Shown here one piece after another: positions 26,495-34,871 of a stretch of 38,127 bases of DNA (position 1 is the stretch's first letter; the number at the start of each line of letters is the position of its first letter). A program made the position numbers and the translations under genes. Source of the stretch: Candidatus Obscuribacterales bacterium (GTDB taxonomy: Bacteria; Cyanobacteriota; Vampirovibrionia; Obscuribacterales; Obscuribacteraceae); contig JARLHI010000043.1 of assembly GCA_031292355.1 (NCBI GenBank), forward strand, positions 1 to 38,127, written 5' to 3'. The notes under the pieces are model-generated. The model searched no databases, was not told the origin of the DNA, and worked only from the letters and a program-made list of their open reading frames with translations.

Positions 26495-27781
26495 GTGCTC
26501 AACCAGGAACGTTTTCAGTCTATTGTCCAAGCCTATAAGCACGATCAAGAGTCGGTTTATCAAACTTGGTTTATCGATAACGCTCAGCGGTTGAAAGCAT
26601 TCCGCGCTATTCGGCACGGAGTTGAACAAGTAATCAAAGATGTTAAAAGTGGCTCCTTTGGTAATGACTTCAAAGGCTCCTCTTTAGAGGTAGTTCTTAA
26701 TTCGATAACTGAGCAAAAGCAGGTCTTTGAGGGGGCAGCGCACGCTTTTTACTGGAAGCCCAAATTGCGCATCCCAGATATTTATGAAAATGAAATCAAT
26801 AAACGCTACTTTGCGCAGTTTCTTGAGAATTGCCTGAATGCCAACCGGGAAGAAATTTTATTGCGTGAAATACTGACCCTGTCCGAGAAAAAGATCAAGG
26901 GGCTGGGACCTGCAGCAGCCAATATCATTTATTTTTTGCATCCAACCCTTGTGCCACCATTCAATACTGCAATTCTCAATGGATTCAATATTCTCTACAG
27001 AGACAATAAGAAACTCGGCTCCTGGTCAAGTTTTCTCGATATGCGCGCCACAATTATTCAGACAAATGAGCAGTTCAAAAATCTACTTTCCAAAGATCTC
27101 GGCGCCATTTCCGGTCTGCTTTTTGAAATTGGTTCTGGCAAGCTAGTCGTGGAAGAGAATGCTGATGCCTTTCTTGATGCTGATTTAAAGAAACGGTTAA
27201 GTCTGAAAAAGAAGCGTCATGAACAAATTCAGCTCGACATCAAAGAAGAGCAGTCACATACCGAAATGCAATACAGGTTGGTGAAAATTGGCAAAGCCCT
27301 CGGCTACGACGTTATAGTAGCTGCCAATGATAGAAGCCGTTCTTACGATGGAGAAAGTTTCTCATTCCATTGTCTTTGCAATCTTCCGGCCTTGCCGGTT
27401 GATTCAGATATAGCATCAACAATAGGCCTTATCGATGTGCTCTGGTTTGAGGCCAGTACAAACAAAATTGTGTGTGCTTTTGAAGTTGAGAAAAGTACAT
27501 CCATTTATTCAGGGATTTTACGATTGTCAGACTTGGCTATTTCTGTGCCCCAGGCCGATATGCTGATATGCCTGGTTGCTCCAAATGGTCGAGAAAAAGA
27601 AGTGGTGGCACAATTGATACGGCCGGCATTTGCCGGTGCTAATAGCCCAAAATTATCGTACATCTTATTTAATGACCTGCGTGCCCATTGCGACTCAATC
27701 TGTCGGCTCGGATCGGACTTTCGTATCCTTCAGAAAATTGCTAAAAATGTTAGTCCAACTCAGATCGAAGTCACCCTGTAA
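26495..27781 (+). CDS. Putative nuclease: N-terminal HhH-like helical part plus PD-(D/E)XK-like core
   Basis: 428 residues from a GTG with AAAGGAG upstream (spacing rather long, 12 bases). The N-terminal half is helical and contains KIKGLGPAAANIIYFL and PPFNTAILNGF (near 132-165), like the helix-hairpin-helix region of DNA glycosylase or nuclease folds. A Lys/Glu-rich linker follows near 230-265. The C-terminal part contains GLIDVLWF and CAFEVEKS (near 310-335), the D ... E-x-E-K order of PD-(D/E)XK nucleases, then helix-strand alternation. It may be a defence or DNA-processing enzyme. No methylase is adjacent, so a classical restriction-modification pair is not supported. Distinct from its metal neighbours; not recognised by name. 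Confidence 0.6.
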   Translation: MLNQERFQSIVQAYKHDQESVYQTWFIDNAQRLKAFRAIRHGVEQVIKDVKSGSFGNDFKGSSLEVVLNSITEQKQVFEGAAHAFYWKPKLRIPDIYENEINKRYFAQFLENCLNANREEILLREILTLSEKKIKGLGPAAANIIYFLHPTLVPPFNTAILNGFNILYRDNKKLGSWSSFLDMRATIIQTNEQFKNLLSKDLGAISGLLFEIGSGKLVVEENADAFLDADLKKRLSLKKKRHEQIQLDIKEEQSHTEMQYRLVKIGKALGYDVIVAANDRSRSYDGESFSFHCLCNLPALPVDSDIASTIGLIDVLWFEASTNKIVCAFEVEKSTSIYSGILRLSDLAISVPQADMLICLVAPNGREKEVVAQLIRPAFAGANSPKLSYILFNDLRAHCDSICRLGSDFRILQKIAKNVSPTQIEVTL

Positions 27782-27907
27782 AAATTAGTTGGTCTTTATC
27801 ACAGCCTGTAATTGTCGTTTCCGTGCTGTTTTTGCAGGATAGATCTGATCTGAAATGACTTTTTCAGCTTGCTTGTTACGCACGGGAAAAGCACTGCCGC
27901 CCCTTAC

Positions 27908-27925
27908 TTGCCACATTGGTGGCAA
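27908..27925 (-). repeat. Hairpin directly after the small secreted-protein gene
   Basis: TTGCCAC-ATTG-GTGGCAA is a perfect 7-bp stem with a 4-base loop, ending one base before the minus-strand stop at 27927. No T-tract follows on either strand. It may be a weak terminator or an mRNA 3' end stabiliser. Confidence 0.4.
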
Positions 27926-27926
27926 T

Positions 27927-28178
27927 TCAGTTGGTTGAGTTTCTGTGGCTTGGATAATGCATTTTTACACATCGTTTGGAATGCAGGTCCTTATTGCAAG
28001 TATGCGGCACTATTGCTGTCTGTGCCGTTGTAAGCTTAGGATGAGCCTTTGCCCACTCAGGGGTGGGTTGCTGCGAACCACCGTACATTGGCCTGGTGTT
28101 CGTGCCGACTGGCATCGGGCCTGCTTTGGCCGCATTGAGGCTTAGCAAAAGAGTAACCAAAAGGATTGAGATTTTCAT
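27927..28178 (-). CDS. Small predicted secreted protein
   Basis: 83 residues with a good signal peptide (hydrophobic core residues 4-14, probable cleavage AKA-GP). The mature part has Pro, His and Tyr, with two Cys near residues 60-69 (HTCNKDLHSKRC), which could bind metal. The ribosome site is weak (AGGCG). A hairpin sits directly after the stop. Position between metal genes fits, but without known relatives this could also be chance. Confidence 0.45.
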   Translation of the reverse strand: MKISILLVTLLLSLNAAKAGPMPVGTNTRPMYGGSQQPTPEWAKAHPKLTTAQTAIVPHTCNKDLHSKRCVKMHYPSHRNSTN

Positions 28179-28411
28179 TGCTATCGCCTATCGATGAATG
28201 AGCTTCCAAGACCATCGTAGTGGTATACCGATGCTAGAAGTAGCAGTGTTTTGAAAGCATCTTAGGGCAGGGCATCTTGAAAGCCAATGTTGTCGCCCGC
28301 TCTCGCTAAAGTTCCCATTTTTTGCATGGGGTACCCCCTGATTAAGCTGTGGTTTTTATAAGCCTGGAGTGTGACACAGTGCAACTGTAATCACAAAGGA
28401 AGGAAAATATC
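28179..28411 (+). promoter_or_regulatory. Upstream region of the csp gene with GGGGTACCCC palindrome
   Basis: The 10-bp perfect palindrome GGGGTACCCC (28328-28337) lies 75 bases before the csp ATG. CsoR/RcnR-type copper or nickel repressors use G-tract palindromes with TACCC/GGGTA halves, so this could be an operator, although no CsoR gene is visible in the window. A GGTATACC (28222-28229) lies nearer the minus-strand gene. No convincing -35/-10 was found. Confidence 0.35.
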
Positions 28412-28759
28412 ATGTTGAAAAAAGAATTTGAAGCTTGTATCAAGGCCTGTACAGAGTGTTTGACCGCCTGTTCGGAATGTTTTAGTTGTTGTCTACAATC
28501 AGAGAGTCCCAAAAAACATTCTGAGTGCATTCAGCTCTGCCGCGATTGTCTTGAAGTCTGCACACTCTGCATAAAGTTGCTTTCGAGCAATAGTAGATTC
28601 TATAAAGAAATTTGCGAATTGTGTGCCAAAATCTGCCGTGCCTGCGCTACTGAGTGCAGTAAGCATACCGATATGACAGCATGTCAAAACTGTGCAGATG
28701 CTTGCACGCGCTGCGCAGAGCAATGCGAAAAGTTATCCAAAACAGCCGTTGCCGTCTAA
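28412..28759 (+). CDS. Cytosolic Csp/DUF326 four-helix copper-storage protein
   Basis: 115 residues with 22 cysteines, nearly all in C-x2-C and C-x3-C steps along four helices. There is no signal peptide, as in cytosolic Csp3 rather than exported Csp1. The family lines the core of a four-helix bundle with thiols that bind many Cu(I) ions. AAGGAAGGA precedes the ATG by a good distance. It is next to copA and a MerR-type regulator, which supports copper buffering. Confident family call; metal content unmeasured. Confidence 0.92.
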   Translation: MLKKEFEACIKACTECLTACSECFSCCLQSESPKKHSECIQLCRDCLEVCTLCIKLLSSNSRFYKEICELCAKICRACATECSKHTDMTACQNCADACTRCAEQCEKLSKTAVAV

Positions 28760-28775
28760 TTAAGTAAAACTCCTT

Positions 28776-28817
28776 CGCAAAGTCGCCTATCCTGCTATCG
28801 GTATAGGCGCCTTTGCG
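28776..28817 (+). repeat. Strong hairpin between csp and a tiny membrane-peptide gene
   Basis: The arms 28776-28790 and 28803-28817 pair over 15 bp with a single mismatch (CGCAAAG-t-CGCCTAT against its complement), with a 12-base loop. No T-tract follows on the plus strand. It could be an mRNA stabiliser, a processing site or an inefficient terminator after csp. Confidence 0.65.
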
Positions 28818-28855
28818 TAAAGCTCAACTATCTACCTTCGACGAATTGGTAAAAC

Positions 28856-28957
28856 ATGGCTATGAATTTCGAGATGCTGTTTTTTTGTATCGTTGCTTGC
28901 TCGGTCATAATGGGCCTAGGCATGTTTGTCATGAACAAGATGAACACGAAAAAATAA
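28856..28957 (+). CDS. Met-rich 33-residue membrane peptide
   Basis: ATG to TAA encodes 33 residues. The centre (FEMLFFCIVACSVIMGLGMF) is one transmembrane helix, with seven Met after the initiator and two Cys in total, and a basic Lys-rich end (NKMNTKK). Met and Cys on one helix face would suit Cu(I)/Ag(I). It lies between csp and the end of copA, which runs towards it. The ribosome site is weak (GGTAA). Copper islands often hold such small membrane peptides. Could still be chance. Confidence 0.45.
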   Translation: MAMNFEMLFFCIVACSVIMGLGMFVMNKMNTKK

Positions 28958-28985
28958 CCCAACAGAAACGACGCGCACATAATCG

Positions 28986-31349
28986 TTATAACTTTAGTCC
29001 ACGAAGACGCAGTGCGTTTACTATTACCGAAAATGAGCTAAGACTCATTGCTGCACTGGCAATCATCGGGTTGAGAAGTACTGGATAAAACACCCCAGCG
29101 GCGATCGGTATGGCCAAAATGTTGTAACCGAAAGCAAGAAAAAGATTTTGTCTGATGTTGCTCATCATCCCCTGGCTGAGTCTTCTTGCTCTAACTAGTC
29201 CGGCTAGATCACCCTTCACTAATATGATGCTTGCACTTTCTATCGCCACGTCTGTGCCGGTTCCCATCGCGATGCCAACATCGGCTTGAGCCAAGGCTGG
29301 TGCGTCGTTGATTCCGTCACCAGCCATAGCTACGATATGACCTTGAGCCTGCAATTTTTTTATTGTGTCTGCTTTTTGTGCCGGCAGAACTCCGGCTTCT
29401 ATATCTTCTATCCCCAGTTGACGCGCGATTGCATGCGCTGTGCGTTCACTGTCGCCAGTCAGCATCACGACTCTTACGCCTAGAGCCTTTAGGTCTGCGA
29501 CAGCGCTTTTGGCATTGTCCTTGATAGGATCGGCAATAATTATTGTGCCGGCGATTGCGTTGTTTACAGCAATGAACATAACTGTTTGTCCGTCATTTCT
29601 TAGTTTGTCTCCTTCTTCAGTGACGGCAGTTATGTCGATGCCCAGTTGGGCGAAAAGCTTGTCGTTCCCCAATGCTATTTGATGACCGTCTACCTCAGCG
29701 GTCACTCCTTTGCCTGCGACGGCGGAAAACCATTGTGTTTCGGCTAGCGACACTGTCCCTTGGGCGGCCGCAACTATGGCCGAGGCCAGTGGGTGTTCAC
29801 TACTTTTCTCTACACTTGCTGCTAGGCGTAAAAGGTCTAGTTCACTGAAGTTGGGACGTGCAACTATTGATGTCAGCTTCGGCTTGCCTTGAGTCAATGT
29901 GCCAGTTTTGTCTATAACAAAAATGTCTGCCTTCTCAAGTTTTTGCAAAGCAGTAGCGTTTTTAACGAGCACTCCGGCAGAAGCACCTCTTCCTGTTGCG
30001 ACCATGACAGACATAGGCGTGGCCAATCCAAGGGCACAAGGGCAAGCAATTATTAGCACCGCGACTGCATTTAGCAAGGCCAGTGACACTGATTGAGGTC
30101 CAAACCACAGCCAAAAGCAAAACGTGGCTACCGCAGCAAGCAAAACCGCAGGCACGAATATCGCTGCTGCTTTATCTACGAGTTTCTGCACCGGCGCTTG
30201 GCTGCGTTGTGCCTCTAGAACCATAGCTACAATCTGAGCAAGCAGCGTATCGTGGCCAACACGCTGAGCTTTCATTATCAGCGCGCCGGTTTCGTTCATA
30301 GTGCCGCCAATGACTATGTCGCCTGGTTGTTTTGCAACTGGGACAGGCTCTCCTGTGACCATCGATTCGTTTATGTTGCTGTTGCCATTAAGCACCACTC
30401 CATCAACAGGAATTTTCTCGCCGGGCCGAACCCGCAGAATGTTATCGACTAAAACATCCTCTAAAGCGATATCCTTTTCGCTGGCATCGAGGCTAACAAG
30501 TCGCGCTGTTTTCGGCGCCAGAGTCATCAGGGCTTTTATGGCACTGCTTGTTTGGTTGCGTGCTTTCAGCTCCAGAATCTGACCTAAAATTACTAGAGTG
30601 ATTATTACTGCAGCCGCTTCAAAGTACACATGTGCAGTACCGCTATGGAGATTTCTAGAATTGCTAAATAGGTCCGGCATGAAAACGGCAGTAACGCTAT
30701 AGGCATAAGCAACTCCGACACCGATTGCCACAAGAGTGAACATATTCAAAGATCGCTGCTTTATTGACTCCAGTCCTCGTTTAAAGAAAGGAGCGCCGGC
30801 CCATACAACAACCGGTGTGGCCAAAATGAGTTGTGTTGCTGACAGAATGGACGGTTGTAGGAATGCCAAGATTGGCTTCCCCAGCCCCATGTCAGACATG
30901 CTAATAAAAGCTATTGGAAGTGTAAAAGTAAGGCTTATCCAAAATCGCTTTTGCATATCATTTAGTTCGATGCTATTGGAATTGTCTGCGGTCGGCTGTA
31001 GCGCTTCGAGTGCCATGCCGCATTTTGGGCAATTCCCTGGCTTGTCGCTCAAAATTTCTGGGTGCATTGGGCATGTGAATTTTGCGTCGGCTCTTTCTGA
31101 GATTATTTTTTCAAGCTGTATCTTCTGAGGAACTGTTTCTACTGAACTTAGAAATGAGTCTGGATTACTCTTGAATTTGTTGAGGCAATGAACGCTGCAA
31201 AAATAGAAGGTTTGATGCTTGTGTTCAAATGAACCAGCCGCAGATTGGGGAGCTACCAGCATCTTGCAAATCGGATCTTCTAGAATTTGACTGCTTGAGT
31301 CTACAGAAGGTCTGCCCGCGTTGGCCCCGGGCTCGTTTTCTACTTTCAT
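28986..31349 (-). CDS. copA: CopA-type Cu(I)/Ag(I) P1B-ATPase with N-terminal YHS and HMBD modules
   Basis: 787 residues from the ATG at 31349, with AAGGGAAG upstream; an earlier ATG (31391) has no ribosome site. Instead of classical HMA domains the N-terminus has a YHS-like module (DPICKM, then FYFCSVHC, residues 25-60) and an HMBD with CPMHPE ... CPKCGM (residues 91-118). Core motifs: eight helices, IIACPCALG near 434, DKTGT near 478, [18 protein letters not shown], and the P1B-1 signatures GYN in TM7 and MSLSSFS in TM8. So Cu(I) or Ag(I) is exported from the cytosol. It is the third gene of the merR operon. Confidence 0.93.
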   Translation of the reverse strand: MKVENEPGANAGRPSVDSSSQILEDPICKMLVAPQSAAGSFEHKHQTFYFCSVHCLNKFKSNPDSFLSSVETVPQKIQLEKIISERADAKFTCPMHPEILSDKPGNCPKCGMALEALQPTADNSNSIELNDMQKRFWISLTFTLPIAFISMSDMGLGKPILAFLQPSILSATQLILATPVVVWAGAPFFKRGLESIKQRSLNMFTLVAIGVGVAYAYSVTAVFMPDLFSNSRNLHSGTAHVYFEAAAVIITLVILGQILELKARNQTSSAIKALMTLAPKTARLVSLDASEKDIALEDVLVDNILRVRPGEKIPVDGVVLNGNSNINESMVTGEPVPVAKQPGDIVIGGTMNETGALIMKAQRVGHDTLLAQIVAMVLEAQRSQAPVQKLVDKAAAIFVPAVLLAAVATFCFWLWFGPQSVSLALLNAVAVLIIACPCALGLATPMSVMVATGRGASAGVLVKNATALQKLEKADIFVIDKTGTLTQGKPKLTSIVARPNFSELDLLRLAASVEKSSEHPLASAIVAAAQGTVSLAETQWFSAVAGKGVTAEVDGHQIALGNDKLFAQLGIDITAVTEEGDKLRNDGQTVMFIAVNNAIAGTIIIADPIKDNAKSAVADLKALGVRVVMLTGDSERTAHAIARQLGIEDIEAGVLPAQKADTIKKLQAQGHIVAMAGDGINDAPALAQADVGIAMGTGTDVAIESASIILVKGDLAGLVRARRLSQGMMSNIRQNLFLAFGYNILAIPIAAGVFYPVLLNPMIASAAMSLSSFSVIVNALRLRGLKL

Positions 31350-31375
31350 GTTATTTCTTCCCTTAGATTTGGCTG

Positions 31376-32488
31376 CTAATTCGCACGCCATACCATGCCA
31401 TTCGGTTTTTTGCCGACAGCTATATTTGTCGTAACCATGTGGCTTTTTACGTTTATCACTGATACCGTGTTGGCGTTTTGGTTGCTAACATATCCAGTTT
31501 GACCATTTTTTGAAAATACAATTGCATGAGCACCAGCCCCGGTGGCAAGTTCTCCCAGCTTGTCAATGCTATTTGGTTTGTAAAAGGCGACTTTTCCATT
31601 TTCGCTGTCGCTCACCCAAAGTTCACTATTCGGAGCTGTAGCTGCCATTCCGGGCGTAAAGCCCAAACTGTATGTGCGTTTAACCATCAGTGTCTTGGCA
31701 TCAATGGCGGTCAGACTTTTGCCCGTTTCATTGTCAACATACATAAGGCCGTCTTTGCCTTGCCAGGCACCGACTGGTTCTTTGCCAACAGGGATAGTCT
31801 TAATCAGGCGCTTGGTTCTTGTGTCTATCACGCTCACCGTATTTGATTGGCCATTGGCTACGAATGCGTTTTTTCCGTCTATGGAAAAAGTTATCTCTGC
31901 TGGCTTTTTGCCTACGGTTATGCTTTTTAGAAGCTTGAGAGTTTTGGCATCGAGGACGAGTACTGCTCCAGGGGACCCCATCTGACCTGTCCATATCTCT
32001 TTCGAGTCTCGCGAAAAAATAGCGTTGTGGTTCATTTCGCTGAACTTGCGCTCAAGCAGTTTCGTTCCGCTGCGCGAGTCCAAGACTAAAACCGAACTAT
32101 TGTTCATGGCCATTGTCTTATCTGTCGACATTTTCGCGCCCTGGCCTTCTCCCATCGACATGTCTCCGTGACCTATAGAAGCCGCGTCATGACCGAGGCT
32201 TAAGTCTGCTCCAGGCGCCGCTAGTGCCAGCTTACTACCATCTGGGCTCAGGCTAATGTGATGTGGAAAGCGGACCTTGGGAAGAGTAATCGTGGCAGAA
32301 ATAGCATTCTTGCTTGGGTCAATCACAGACAGGGTATTATCTTGACCATTTACGACAAAGAGAGAGTCGCCCGTAAGACCTTGGGTCTTTGCTGGCAAAG
32401 GTTTCTTGGACGTATCAGCATTAACCATCGAAATACAACCTGTAAGCATGGCCAACGTCAGAAAGCCAACTCTCGTAATTGTTCTCAC
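31376..32488 (-). CDS. YVTN/YncE-like beta-propeller lipoprotein
   Basis: 370 residues with a lipobox near residue 18 (MLTGC). About seven propeller blades follow, with repeated N-T-(V/L)-S-V-I-D and I-x-V-G-K-x-P motifs typical of YVTN/YncE proteins. A His/Met-rich insert ([15 protein letters not shown], near 110-125) interrupts an early blade and would suit Cu binding. It lies between merR and copA, so a periplasmic metal-binding or sensing role is likely but unproven. The stop is 26 bases before the copA start. Confidence 0.85.
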   Translation of the reverse strand: MRTITRVGFLTLAMLTGCISMVNADTSKKPLPAKTQGLTGDSLFVVNGQDNTLSVIDPSKNAISATITLPKVRFPHHISLSPDGSKLALAAPGADLSLGHDAASIGHGDMSMGEGQGAKMSTDKTMAMNNSSVLVLDSRSGTKLLERKFSEMNHNAIFSRDSKEIWTGQMGSPGAVLVLDAKTLKLLKSITVGKKPAEITFSIDGKNAFVANGQSNTVSVIDTRTKRLIKTIPVGKEPVGAWQGKDGLMYVDNETGKSLTAIDAKTLMVKRTYSLGFTPGMAATAPNSELWVSDSENGKVAFYKPNSIDKLGELATGAGAHAIVFSKNGQTGYVSNQNANTVSVINVKSHMVTTNIAVGKKPNGMVWRAN

Positions 32489-32545
32489 CGAAATACCTCT
32501 AATATAGTCACGCCCTGCTTAGAGCTGACAAGTAGCTTTATAGTC

Positions 32546-32968
32546 TTAAAATCTATCTTCGAATCTATCTTCGGATTCGATCGCTTGCAAAATGGCGCAC
32601 TGGTCAACACTTCCCACACCACTGCATTGGCTCACCAACTTTGCGAGTGCCACGCTCATTTTCTGAAGCGTTTCAATACGATCGTTGATGTCGACGAGCT
32701 TTATCCTTGCTAGTTCCTTTATTTCCTTGCTTTGAGCAGACGGAGCATTTCGCAGCGATAGTAGTTCTCTTACCTCTTTTAAGGTAAAACCAAGTTCCTG
32801 TGCTCGCTTAATAAATAGAACTATTCGTGCCGTATCTTTGGGATAGCGCCGATAGTTCGATTCGGAGCGCATAGGAGGCTCCAGAAGACCGCAGCGCTCA
32901 TAGTAGCGAAGCGTCTCGATGTTGACCCTGGCTGCCTTCGCGACCTGTCCTATCGTTAGTTCTGGCAT
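32546..32968 (-). CDS. MerR-family metal-responsive regulator (CueR-like Ser, MerR-like Cys loop)
   Basis: 140 residues from the ATG at 32968, chosen for the GGAGG eight bases before it; the longer start at 32986 lies at the predicted transcript start. The N-terminus LTIGQVAKAARVNIETLRYYE is a MerR winged helix, then a dimer helix and a C-terminal metal loop with Cys115 and Cys124 (C-x8-C, as in MerR; CueR has C-x7-C). Position 80 is Ser, aligning with CueR Ser77 that marks Cu/Ag/Au sensors, where Hg/Zn/Pb sensors have Cys. Together with copA downstream this suggests monovalent-metal sensing. Probably activates its own operon from the promoter at 32989-33020. Confidence 0.88.
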   Translation of the reverse strand: MPELTIGQVAKAARVNIETLRYYERCGLLEPPMRSESNYRRYPKDTARIVLFIKRAQELGFTLKEVRELLSLRNAPSAQSKEIKELARIKLVDINDRIETLQKMSVALAKLVSQCSGVGSVDQCAILQAIESEDRFEDRF

Positions 32969-32988
32969 TTTTTCATCCTCCACCATTC

Positions 32989-33020
32989 ATTATGAACCCC
33001 GGACTCTACTACAGGGTCAA
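32989..33020 (-). promoter_or_regulatory. MerR-type promoter with 20-bp spacer for merR-propeller-copA
   Basis: On the minus strand TTGACC (33015-33020) and CATAAT (32989-32994) are 20 bp apart, with a partly symmetric GACCC ... GGGGTTC spacer. Such overlong spacers are the hallmark of promoters that MerR regulators twist into shape. The predicted start near 32982 leads into the regulator gene. Confidence 0.8.
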
Positions 33021-33139
33021 GGGTTGCCTGAAGATGATAGAGTCGGCTCGCTTGCTTTTGGTGAGAAAAGACGATTTCGAAAAGCTACTCTAAGAGAACT
33101 TATCAGGTAACGCTTAGGGTATTTTCCGAAACCGTGGCG

Positions 33140-33877
33140 TTAGATGTCTAAGGCCTTAATCGCTGACTGGTATTCTTTTTCCACAGCTTCCAGCGACAAA
33201 TGCTGGTAAAGTTCAAGGCTCTTGCGGCTTTCGTGGCCACTGATCAATTGAATTTTTGCATCAGAGATTCCTTGGCTGGTCAGAAAAGTAAGCATCTGGT
33301 GCCGCAGCAGGTGCGGATGAACAGTGCGCTCAAGCCCGGCCTGGTCAGCATAGTCTCGAACGATCTGCTGAATGCGCCTGGACGTATAGGGCTGCTTGAG
33401 CCTTGATTCAAAGAGAAATTCGTTCTCATTGTGCGCATCGAGATAAGCTTTGATAGCCAGACTGAAGCTCGAAGGAAAGAGTATGTATCTGTCTTTACCA
33501 CCCTTGCCATTGCCAATGAAAATTTTGCAACCATCGGCATCAACGTCAGCAACTCTGATGTTCACGAGTTCGCTCACACGCACAGCTGTATAGAGCAGTA
33601 GCTTAAGCATTAGCTCGTGCTGAATGTCACCATATTTCTGAATCGTTTTGAAGAACTTCTTCAGTTCGGCCAACGAAAGTAGTTCTGGTAGCCGCTTCTC
33701 TTTCTTTTCTTTTTTGAGCTTTAACTTGAGCCTGACCTGCTGGCAAACATAGATAAACTCATCGTAATTCAGGCGGTGCTGCCTGGCTACTCTAAGCACT
33801 TTTTTTACGGCCTCGGATTTCGCTTTTTGTTTTGACGGAGCGAAATTGGCGGACTTTTGGGTCTTTTGGGACGCCAT
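33140..33877 (-). CDS. Tyrosine recombinase (Xer-like)
   Basis: 245 residues, shorter than the usual 300, with only about 60 residues before the catalytic domain. All active-site residues are present: Arg100 (TAVRVSEL), Lys128 (GGKDR), His189 and Arg192 (HPHLLRH), His215 (SGHESR) and Tyr224 (LELYQHL). The N-terminus is Lys-rich. The gene begins 23 bases from a 28-bp dif-like sequence, which suggests a plasmid dimer-resolving or site-specific recombination role. It could also be an integrase of the element. Lacks a full SAM-like core-binding domain, so accessory DNA contacts may differ. Confidence 0.88.
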   Translation of the reverse strand: MASQKTQKSANFAPSKQKAKSEAVKKVLRVARQHRLNYDEFIYVCQQVRLKLKLKKEKKEKRLPELLSLAELKKFFKTIQKYGDIQHELMLKLLLYTAVRVSELVNIRVADVDADGCKIFIGNGKGGKDRYILFPSSFSLAIKAYLDAHNENEFLFESRLKQPYTSRRIQQIVRDYADQAGLERTVHPHLLRHQMLTFLTSQGISDAKIQLISGHESRKSLELYQHLSLEAVEKEYQSAIKALDI

Positions 33878-33900
33878 GCTACCTCACTTATACCAGTTTA

Positions 33901-33928
33901 ATTTCGCCTTTCTACCATTATGCGAAAT
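33901..33928. other. Dif-like recombination site (11-6-11)
   Basis: The arms ATTTCGCCTTT (33901-33911) and TTATGCGAAAT (33918-33928) flank a 6-bp centre CTACCA. The right arm looks like a XerD half-site of dif or pdif sites, and the outer 7 bp of both arms are exact inverted repeats. The 28-bp size and its place just ahead of a tyrosine recombinase gene fit a recombination core. Left inner bases are diverged. Confidence 0.55.
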
Positions 33929-34035
33929 AATTTTAGGCTATATCCGCATGTACGGAGGTTTAGATGGCGTCACTTCGCGATCTAGTCGAGATGATGGCAG
34001 AGCGCGACATGAAGTGCACCACTCAACGATCCCTA
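33922..34035 (+). pseudogene. Broken IS6-type transposase fragment
   Basis: Two adjacent frames together resemble the N-terminal region of IS6-family DDE transposases: EIILGYIRMY in one frame, then SLRDLVEMMAERDM in the next, then EVHHSTI back in the first. At least two frame changes and the lack of any downstream catalytic part show it is dead. It runs into the 3' end of the minus-strand HTH/coiled-coil gene, whose last residues may derive from the junction. Confidence 0.55.
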
Positions 34036-34814
34036 GCAAAAAATTTCTTCCACCAGCTTTGTTCCAATCCAGCAATTCTAGTTTTCAACGCTTCTAGCTC
34101 TTCTTGTCGAGTCTTTTCTAAAAGGTCTTTTTCTTGAGACAATCGCTCGATTTCTTCTTGTTTGCTTTTCTCAACTTGAATCAAACTTTCTTCTAGCACG
34201 GCTGCGCGGGCTTTTGCCGCTTCCGCTTCTTGCTTAAGCAATTCTGCCTTTTCTGCGCGGGCCTGGAAGTCCGGTAAGAGCTTTATTTGCTCTTCCTGGT
34301 CTTTCATCCTGCCGTTTATATAACCTAGCTGATAGTTGGCCGCCTGAAGAGCTTTCTCGCGGTTTTCGAGTTGGCTATCCTTTTCCTGAAGTTGAATCAC
34401 CAGTGGGCGCATCATCTCTTCAGCAATTTCTGCAAGAGCCTGCCGCTGTTCTTGGAGCCAGCGTAAACTACTTTCGGCCTTGCTCAGGTTGTCAGCATCT
34501 TCCTCGTCTTCATCGGTCCAACCGTCAACAACTATCGCGTCGTTAACTAGAGTGTTAACAGGTGTTTCTACAGGTGCTGCGGGCGCTGGCGGCGGGGAGG
34601 CAAGATAATCAGTTGAAGATAGATTGGCAATGCCCTTGAGCTTTTCCAAAGCCTCTTCAACCTCCCCGGCATAGACATACCATTTGTCCTTCAAGCCGAC
34701 TTTTTTCTTTTCGCCCTTCAGCTGTCCCTGGTTAAGGCGTTCTCTGACCCAGCGCTCGTCACAGCCCATTAATTTGGCTGCTTCTTTGACCGATAACATT
34801 GGGTGTTTATTCAT
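34023..34814 (-). CDS. HTH plus coiled-coil DNA-binding protein, KfrA-like
   Basis: 263 residues. Residues 1-60 are a MerR/excisionase-like helix-turn-helix (SVKEAAKLMGCDERWVRERL) with a wing-like part ending in WYVYAGEVEEAL. A Pro/Ala/Asp/Glu-rich linker covers 75-110, then a long Gln/Glu/Lys coiled coil to about 250. The C-terminus is SWWKKFFARDR. N-terminal HTH with a long coiled coil is the architecture of KfrA, an autoregulating plasmid partition protein. The promoter of this gene contains copies of the TTCCGGAA octamer, so it probably binds that array. The 3' end overlaps an IS6-type remnant. Confidence 0.85.
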   Translation of the reverse strand: MNKHPMLSVKEAAKLMGCDERWVRERLNQGQLKGEKKKVGLKDKWYVYAGEVEEALEKLKGIANLSSTDYLASPPPAPAAPVETPVNTLVNDAIVVDGWTDEDEEDADNLSKAESSLRWLQEQRQALAEIAEEMMRPLVIQLQEKDSQLENREKALQAANYQLGYINGRMKDQEEQIKLLPDFQARAEKAELLKQEAEAAKARAAVLEESLIQVEKSKQEEIERLSQEKDLLEKTRQEELEALKTRIAGLEQSWWKKFFARDR

Positions 34815-34871
34815 CAGATATGCGCTCGCTAGTGTTCTGTATCTATCGCGGGGCTTGGCTTTCGAGCATCA

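Noticed and set aside
27782..27840. Terminator after the putative nuclease gene
   Set aside because: ACAGC/GCTGT with a TTTTT end is only a 5-bp stem with a 20-base loop, too weak to call.
28788..28795. TATCCTGC as a second oriT nic site
   Set aside because: The 7-base core is expected several times by chance in 38 kb; here it lies in the stem-loop after csp with no other oriT feature.
33846..34097. 83-residue plus-strand reading frame as an intact gene
   Set aside because: It crosses the dif-like site and a frameshifted transposase fragment; better explained as a remnant.
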